A stretch of 43,034 nt of DNA from a virus, in IMG/VR virus record IMGVR_UViG_3300046491_000455, positions 1-43,034 of that record; one strand, written 5' to 3'. Of this stretch, positions 39,458-43,034 are shown piece after piece. The first letter of the stretch is position 1; every line of letters begins with the position of its first letter. Both the position numbers and the translations under genes were made by a program. The notes below the pieces were generated by a model that saw nothing but the letters and a program-made list of their open reading frames with translations, did not search any database and was not told the origin of the DNA.

Positions 39458-39490
39458 CGTATACGTCCCGGGCGCTCCACTGCTGAGAAT
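39458..39490 (+). promoter_or_regulatory. Candidate late promoter, copy 4
   Basis: CGTATACGTCCC ends at 39469 and GAGAAT lies 15 bp later (39485-39490), ahead of the tailspike ATG at 39518. The element starts three bases after the stop of the giant virion gene. Confidence 0.55.
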
Positions 39491-39517
39491 GCAGCTTTCG
39501 AAATGGAGCGCCCGCAT

Positions 39518-41689
39518 ATGACCATCAGCAATTCGAGCCGCACTGCCGGGCCATTTCTCGGCAACGGCATCACCACGCGATTCCCCTTCGCCTACAAGGT
39601 TTTTGCGCGCGACGATGTGCTGGTCGCCCTGACCAGCGCCAGCGGCGTGGAAACTATCCTGACGCTTGACGCCGACTATACCGTCACGCTCAACGTCGAC
39701 CAGAACCTGAGCCCCGGCGGCTTCATCGACATGACGGTCGCGCCGGCCGTCGGAACCATGCTGGCCGCGACCAGCGACGTGGCGCTGGTGCAGTCGCTCG
39801 ACCTGACCAATGGCGGCGGCTTCCACCCGAAGGTGATCAACGAAGCGCTCGACCGGGTCGTGATCAACGTCCAGCAGCTGGCGGGCAAGATCGGGCAGGG
39901 GCTGGGCATCGGCCAGGCCGCGATCACCGACGCCGCACTGCAGGCGCTGGCCATCCTCCAGACCATCGCGACCGGCACCGGGGCCGCCCTGATCGGCTTC
40001 CTGCAGCTGGGCGCCGGGGCGGTGCTGCGCACCGTGCTGAACAAGCTGCGCGAGCGCGTCACGGTGATGGACTACATGACCGAGGCGATGCTGAACGACA
40101 TCGCAACGGGCAACCCGGTGCTCGACCACACGACGGCCTGGACCGCGTTTCTTGCCTACCTCTACACGACCGGAAAATCGGGCTGGGTGCCGCCCGGGCG
40201 TTACAACGTCAGCAGCACGTTGGACATCCCGGCAGGCGTGGCCGTAACGTTCGCCCCATCCGCAGTGCTGAACTACACCGGGGCCGTCGGCTCGGTGCTC
40301 CGTATCCGCAAGGGCGTGAAGTGCCTGGGCAATGGATCCAAGATCCTGATTGCCAACGCCGCGTGGGACGAACCGGCGGTCCTGCTGGACGGTTCGGACC
40401 ACTTCAAGGCCGACGCCGAAACCATCGTCGAGGGCTTTTTCATCAACGGCGCCGGCACGACCAAGGGCTGCGGCTTGCAGCTGCGGGCGCTGAACGGCGG
40501 CGAATACATCTCGTTCGTCAAGCTGCGCAACTTCACCTTCACCAACCTGAAATATGGCCTGCTCGTGTCCTGCGGCGGTGGCGTTGATACTGGCGTCGCA
40601 TCGTGGCACTGGATCAACAGCAACTTGCTGGAAAACTTCTCGTTCTTTTACACGCAGTTCGGCATGGCGGTCGTGGGACTGCCAGTCACGCCGGCCGAGG
40701 TGGCGGCGAACCAGTTCCTGAACTTCCACTTCCAGCCCATCGGCCTGCCGGTGTACTTCTTCGGCGCCAGCTGGAACACGTTCACCGGGTACATCTGGGA
40801 CTGGAACTATGGCACCAGCGGCGCCTCGATCCAGTTTGACGGCGGTGCCAAGTGGAACACCGTGCACAGCAACATCTACACCCCGCAGATCAGCGGCACC
40901 GCCAGCAACAAGTGCTTCGACCTGACCGGCGACGAGACTGGCCAAAAGTTCTTTTGGGGCGAGGTATACAACATCGGGCGCACGTACTACGGCACGCTGG
41001 GCAGTTCGGGACAGAGCGCGCAAACGTACTACCCCGACACCGCCGGTGGCTCCGTGTTCTGGAGTAAGAATTCCGGCGGTAACTACGAGTTTGGCGGCGG
41101 CGGCAACCCGTACGCCGGCACCCAGTTCTGGAGCATCGACACATCAGGCCGCATGACCTTCGGCGGCGGTGCCAACCCTACCCTGTCCAAGTTCCGCATC
41201 AATGGCGAGTCCGGTCATCACACGACGGCAGTGCGCGTGGGGGCCGACGGCTGGGGCGGCGTCATCTTCGAGAACGCGGCAGGCACAACCGCCGGCCTGA
41301 TCACCGTGAACACCTCGTCCACCGTGTACGGCACCAGCTCCGACTACCGCCTCAAGGAGGACGTGCAGCCGCTGGCCTTCGACGGCAGCTTCATCGACGC
41401 GCTGCGCCCGGTGACCTGGCGCTGGAAGATCGACGGCGCGCCCGGGATCGGCTTCATCGCGCACGAACTGCAGGCGGTGTCGCCGTCGTCGGTGCACGGT
41501 CAGAAGGATGCGATGCGGGACGTGTTCGACGAGGAAGGCAACAAGACCGGGCAGCAGGAGCCTGACTACCAATCCGTCGAATACGGCTCAGCCGAAATGA
41601 TCGCCCACCTGATCGCCGACGCCCAGGAAACGCGCAAGCGTTACACCGCGCTCGAAGCGCGCATGGCTGCCGTCGAGAGTCGCCAGTAA
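39518..41689 (+). CDS. Tailspike/tail fibre with S74 self-cleaving chaperone
   Basis: Host-recognition protein, 723 residues. The N-terminus (SNSSRTAGPFLGNGITTRFP, YKVFARDDVLVAL, TVTLNVDQNLSPGG) is the virion-attachment domain common to podophage tail fibres. Residues about 200-500 look like a right-handed beta-helix of the pectate-lyase type (GWVPPGRYNVSSTLDIPAG), possibly cutting a surface polysaccharide. The C-terminus is a peptidase S74 intramolecular chaperone: SSDYRLKEDVQPL with Ser608 and Lys613, the S-x4-K spacing of endosialidase tails, then GIGFIAHELQAV and a coiled coil. It would be cut before Ser608 after trimerisation. GGAG lies nine bases before the ATG at 39518. The receptor is unknown. 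Confidence 0.9.
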   Translation: MTISNSSRTAGPFLGNGITTRFPFAYKVFARDDVLVALTSASGVETILTLDADYTVTLNVDQNLSPGGFIDMTVAPAVGTMLAATSDVALVQSLDLTNGGGFHPKVINEALDRVVINVQQLAGKIGQGLGIGQAAITDAALQALAILQTIATGTGAALIGFLQLGAGAVLRTVLNKLRERVTVMDYMTEAMLNDIATGNPVLDHTTAWTAFLAYLYTTGKSGWVPPGRYNVSSTLDIPAGVAVTFAPSAVLNYTGAVGSVLRIRKGVKCLGNGSKILIANAAWDEPAVLLDGSDHFKADAETIVEGFFINGAGTTKGCGLQLRALNGGEYISFVKLRNFTFTNLKYGLLVSCGGGVDTGVASWHWINSNLLENFSFFYTQFGMAVVGLPVTPAEVAANQFLNFHFQPIGLPVYFFGASWNTFTGYIWDWNYGTSGASIQFDGGAKWNTVHSNIYTPQISGTASNKCFDLTGDETGQKFFWGEVYNIGRTYYGTLGSSGQSAQTYYPDTAGGSVFWSKNSGGNYEFGGGGNPYAGTQFWSIDTSGRMTFGGGANPTLSKFRINGESGHHTTAVRVGADGWGGVIFENAAGTTAGLITVNTSSTVYGTSSDYRLKEDVQPLAFDGSFIDALRPVTWRWKIDGAPGIGFIAHELQAVSPSSVHGQKDAMRDVFDEEGNKTGQQEPDYQSVEYGSAEMIAHLIADAQETRKRYTALEARMAAVESRQ

Positions 41690-41754
41690 CCACCGCCACC
41701 AACCGCCCACAACAAACAGCCCGCAACGCGCGGGCGTAACCAAAGGAGGTCCAA

Positions 41755-41967
41755 TTGGACCAACAAGCAAAACTTGCCGTTGATGCTGGCGCTGCCGTTC
41801 TCGCCTTCGGCAGCTTCTTCGGCTGGCTTTTCAGCTGGCTGCCGGTGCTGCTGTCCGTCATCGCCTCGACCCTGTCGATCGCCTGGCTGGGCATCCAGAT
41901 CTATGAATGGAACCGCAAGCGCAAGCAGGCCGCTGCCGGCGCTGCCGTGACCGGGAGCGGCGCATGA
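41755..41967 (+). CDS. Small holin
   Basis: A 70-residue protein with two hydrophobic helices (about 12-30 and 31-50, FGSFFGWLFSWLPVLLSVIA) and a basic end (EWNRKRKQ), the size and layout of class II phage holins. TTG start at 41755 with a near-perfect AAAGGAGGT site; the weak start codon may limit its level. Its stop overlaps the endolysin start as ATGA. A GCCCGC-GCGGGC hairpin without T-run lies just upstream. Confidence 0.82.
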   Translation: MDQQAKLAVDAGAAVLAFGSFFGWLFSWLPVLLSVIASTLSIAWLGIQIYEWNRKRKQAAAGAAVTGSGA

Positions 41968-42509
41968 GCATCCAGTCGATGATCGAGGGCGTGATCCAGC
42001 GCGAAGCCGGCTATGTCAACAATCCGGCCGACCGCGGCGGCCCGACCAACTGGGGCATCACCGAGGCGACCGCGCGCCGCCACGGCTACACCGGCCTGAT
42101 GCGCGACCTGCCGCGCGCCACCGCGGAGCTGATCTACCTGCGCGAGTACGTCACCGGCCCGGGCTTCGACAAGGTGGCGGCGATCCATGCCGGCATCGGC
42201 GAAGAGCTGGTCGATTCCGGCGTCAACTGCGGCCCGGCGCGCCCGGGGCCATGGCTGCAGCGCACCCTCAACCTCCTGAACCGCCAGGCCAAGCTGTTCT
42301 CCGACCTGGTGGTCGACGGTGCACTCGGCCCGGCCACGCTGGCGGCGCTGAAATCGGTGCTGGCGCAGCGCGGCGCCGACGGCGCAACCGTGATCCTGCG
42401 CACCCTGAACTGCCTGCAGGGTGCCTACTACGCCGAGATCACCGAGCGGCGCGAAGCGAACGAGGAATTTTTCTTTGGCTGGATTCTCAACCGTGTGGAG
42501 ATTGCATAA
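41964..42509 (+). CDS. Endolysin, glycoside hydrolase 108 type N-acetylmuramidase
   Basis: Cuts peptidoglycan to release phage. The 181-residue protein has MIEGVIQREAGYVNNPADRG followed by GPTNWGITEATARRHGY, the GH108 signature with catalytic Glu14, then DSGVNCGPARPGPWLQRTLN and a C-terminal peptidoglycan-binding-like part (VVDGALGPATLAALK). No signal peptide is seen, so it needs a holin. It is coupled to the small holin by ATGA. Confidence 0.93.
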   Translation: MSIQSMIEGVIQREAGYVNNPADRGGPTNWGITEATARRHGYTGLMRDLPRATAELIYLREYVTGPGFDKVAAIHAGIGEELVDSGVNCGPARPGPWLQRTLNLLNRQAKLFSDLVVDGALGPATLAALKSVLAQRGADGATVILRTLNCLQGAYYAEITERREANEEFFFGWILNRVEIA

Positions 42510-43034
42510 ATGGACCCGATTACCATTGGCCTGACCCTGGCGTCGCAGTTCGCGCCCGGCATCATCAAGTATTTTTCAAACAGCGACACCGCGGCCACCG
42601 TCGCCAGCCAGGTGATCGACATCGCCAAAACCGTCACCGGCAAGGGCACGCCGGAAGAGGCGGTCGAAGCAATGAAGGTCGACCCGGCGCTGGCGATTCA
42701 GTTCAAGACCGCCGTGATGCAGAACGACGCCGAGCTGGAAAAGGCATACCTGGCCGACGTCCAGAGCGCGCGCACCCGCGACATCGAATTGGCCAAGGCC
42801 GGGATCCATAACTACCGCGCCAACGTGCTGGCCGGCGCCGCGCTGCTGCTGGTGATGACCTGCCTGTTCATCGTGGTGTGGAGCTCGGGCGCCAGCGAGT
42901 TCGCCAAGGCCACCATCAGCCTGATCCTAGGTCGTGCCCTGGGCTGGGTCGAGCAGCTGTTCAGCTTCGAGTTCGGCACCACGCGCGCGAACAAGACCAA
43001 GGACGACACGATCAACAAGCTGTCTGGCGCTTAG
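42510..43034 (+). CDS. 3TM-type holin (GTA_holin_3TM-like)
   Basis: A 174-residue protein. It begins MDPITIGLTLASQFAPGIIK, has a soluble amphipathic middle (KGTPEEAVEAMKVDPALAIQ) and then strong membrane helices (AGAALLLVMTCLFIVVW at about 110-126, and a second near 132-150). This is the order of the GTA_holin_3TM family. It starts directly after the endolysin stop (TAA ATG). The stop TAG is at 43032-43034, the end of the window, so the gene is complete. With the small holin it brackets the endolysin. Confidence 0.85.
   Translation: MDPITIGLTLASQFAPGIIKYFSNSDTAATVASQVIDIAKTVTGKGTPEEAVEAMKVDPALAIQFKTAVMQNDAELEKAYLADVQSARTRDIELAKAGIHNYRANVLAGAALLLVMTCLFIVVWSSGASEFAKATISLILGRALGWVEQLFSFEFGTTRANKTKDDTINKLSGA

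Noticed and set aside
30648-41023. Very long minus-strand open frames (30648-33230, 34547-37774, 38948-41023) opposite tail and virion genes.
   Set aside because: Same codon-aligned antisense effect in GC-rich coding DNA; composition rich in Arg, His, Gln and Val with no domain, and no ribosome site.
39518-41689. Diversity-generating retroelement, considered because the head genes resemble phage BPP-1.
   Set aside because: No reverse transcriptase gene and no template/variable repeat pair seen in the window; the receptor protein is an S74-type tailspike, not an Mtd-like protein.
1-43034. CRISPR array, insertion sequence or tRNA gene.
   Set aside because: No regularly spaced direct repeats with unique spacers, no transposase and no cloverleaf other than the tRNA-like part of tmRNA were seen.

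Overview
The window is the left end and most of the body of a temperate, lambda-organised podovirus-type prophage inserted at the 3' end of the tmRNA gene (ssrA) of a high-GC betaproteobacterium. GC-rich codon use, the tmRNA tag ANDNSYALAA and the relatedness of the virion genes to Bordetella phage BPP-1 families (Bbp16, Bbp19) fit Burkholderiales, perhaps a Massilia-like Oxalobacteraceae. The genus is an inference. Only about 1.4 kb of host DNA is present: a frameshifted methyltransferase gene and ssrA. No second copy of the ssrA 3' end occurs near position 43034, so the right attachment site lies beyond the window.

Layout. 1-1371: host methyltransferase pseudogene and ssrA. 1474-12337 (minus strand): one long, tightly coupled left operon read from pL. 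In transcription order it holds five small genes, RecT recombinase, YqaJ/lambda-exonuclease-type nuclease, several unknowns, two small DNA-binding proteins, an orphan DNA cytosine methyltransferase, a DUF5131 (Gp37/Gp68) protein, excisionase and integrase. Two plus-strand genes (3960-4940), one for a membrane protein, interrupt it and look like acquired cargo. 12338-14367: immunity region with pL and pR (both TTGAC[A/T]-17 bp-TAATAT), three 16-bp operators at each, an S24-type cleavable repressor, a Cro-like gene, and two genes (an unknown and a lipoprotein) in the position of lambda rexAB. 14367-18022 (plus): right early operon with a tR1-like terminator after cro, a replication initiator carrying a phased iteron array (candidate origin), RusA resolvase and small genes. 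One gene (15172-15477) runs antisense inside it.

18016-43034 (plus): packaging (small and large terminase), a GNAT-dioxygenase fusion, portal, Bbp19-like protein, scaffold, capsid, cement protein, T7-like tail adaptor and nozzle, three internal/ejection proteins (one with a transglycosylase domain, one of 1987 residues with an HESGH motif), a tailspike with an S74 self-cleaving chaperone, and a holin-endolysin-holin lysis cassette. Four intergenic copies of a palindromic motif (core CGTATACG, then TCCC), each 15 bp ahead of a -10-like hexamer, sit just before the fusion gene, the Bbp19-like gene, the capsid gene and the tailspike gene. They are the best candidates here for an undescribed late-promoter system.

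How it works together: in a lysogen the repressor would hold pL and pR through matching operator triplets while its own downstream genes stay on. After SOS cleavage, pL would give recombination, excision and DNA modification functions. pR would give Cro, replication and then, past at least three intrinsic terminators, the late genes. Family names rest on reading the translated sequence, not on database searches.
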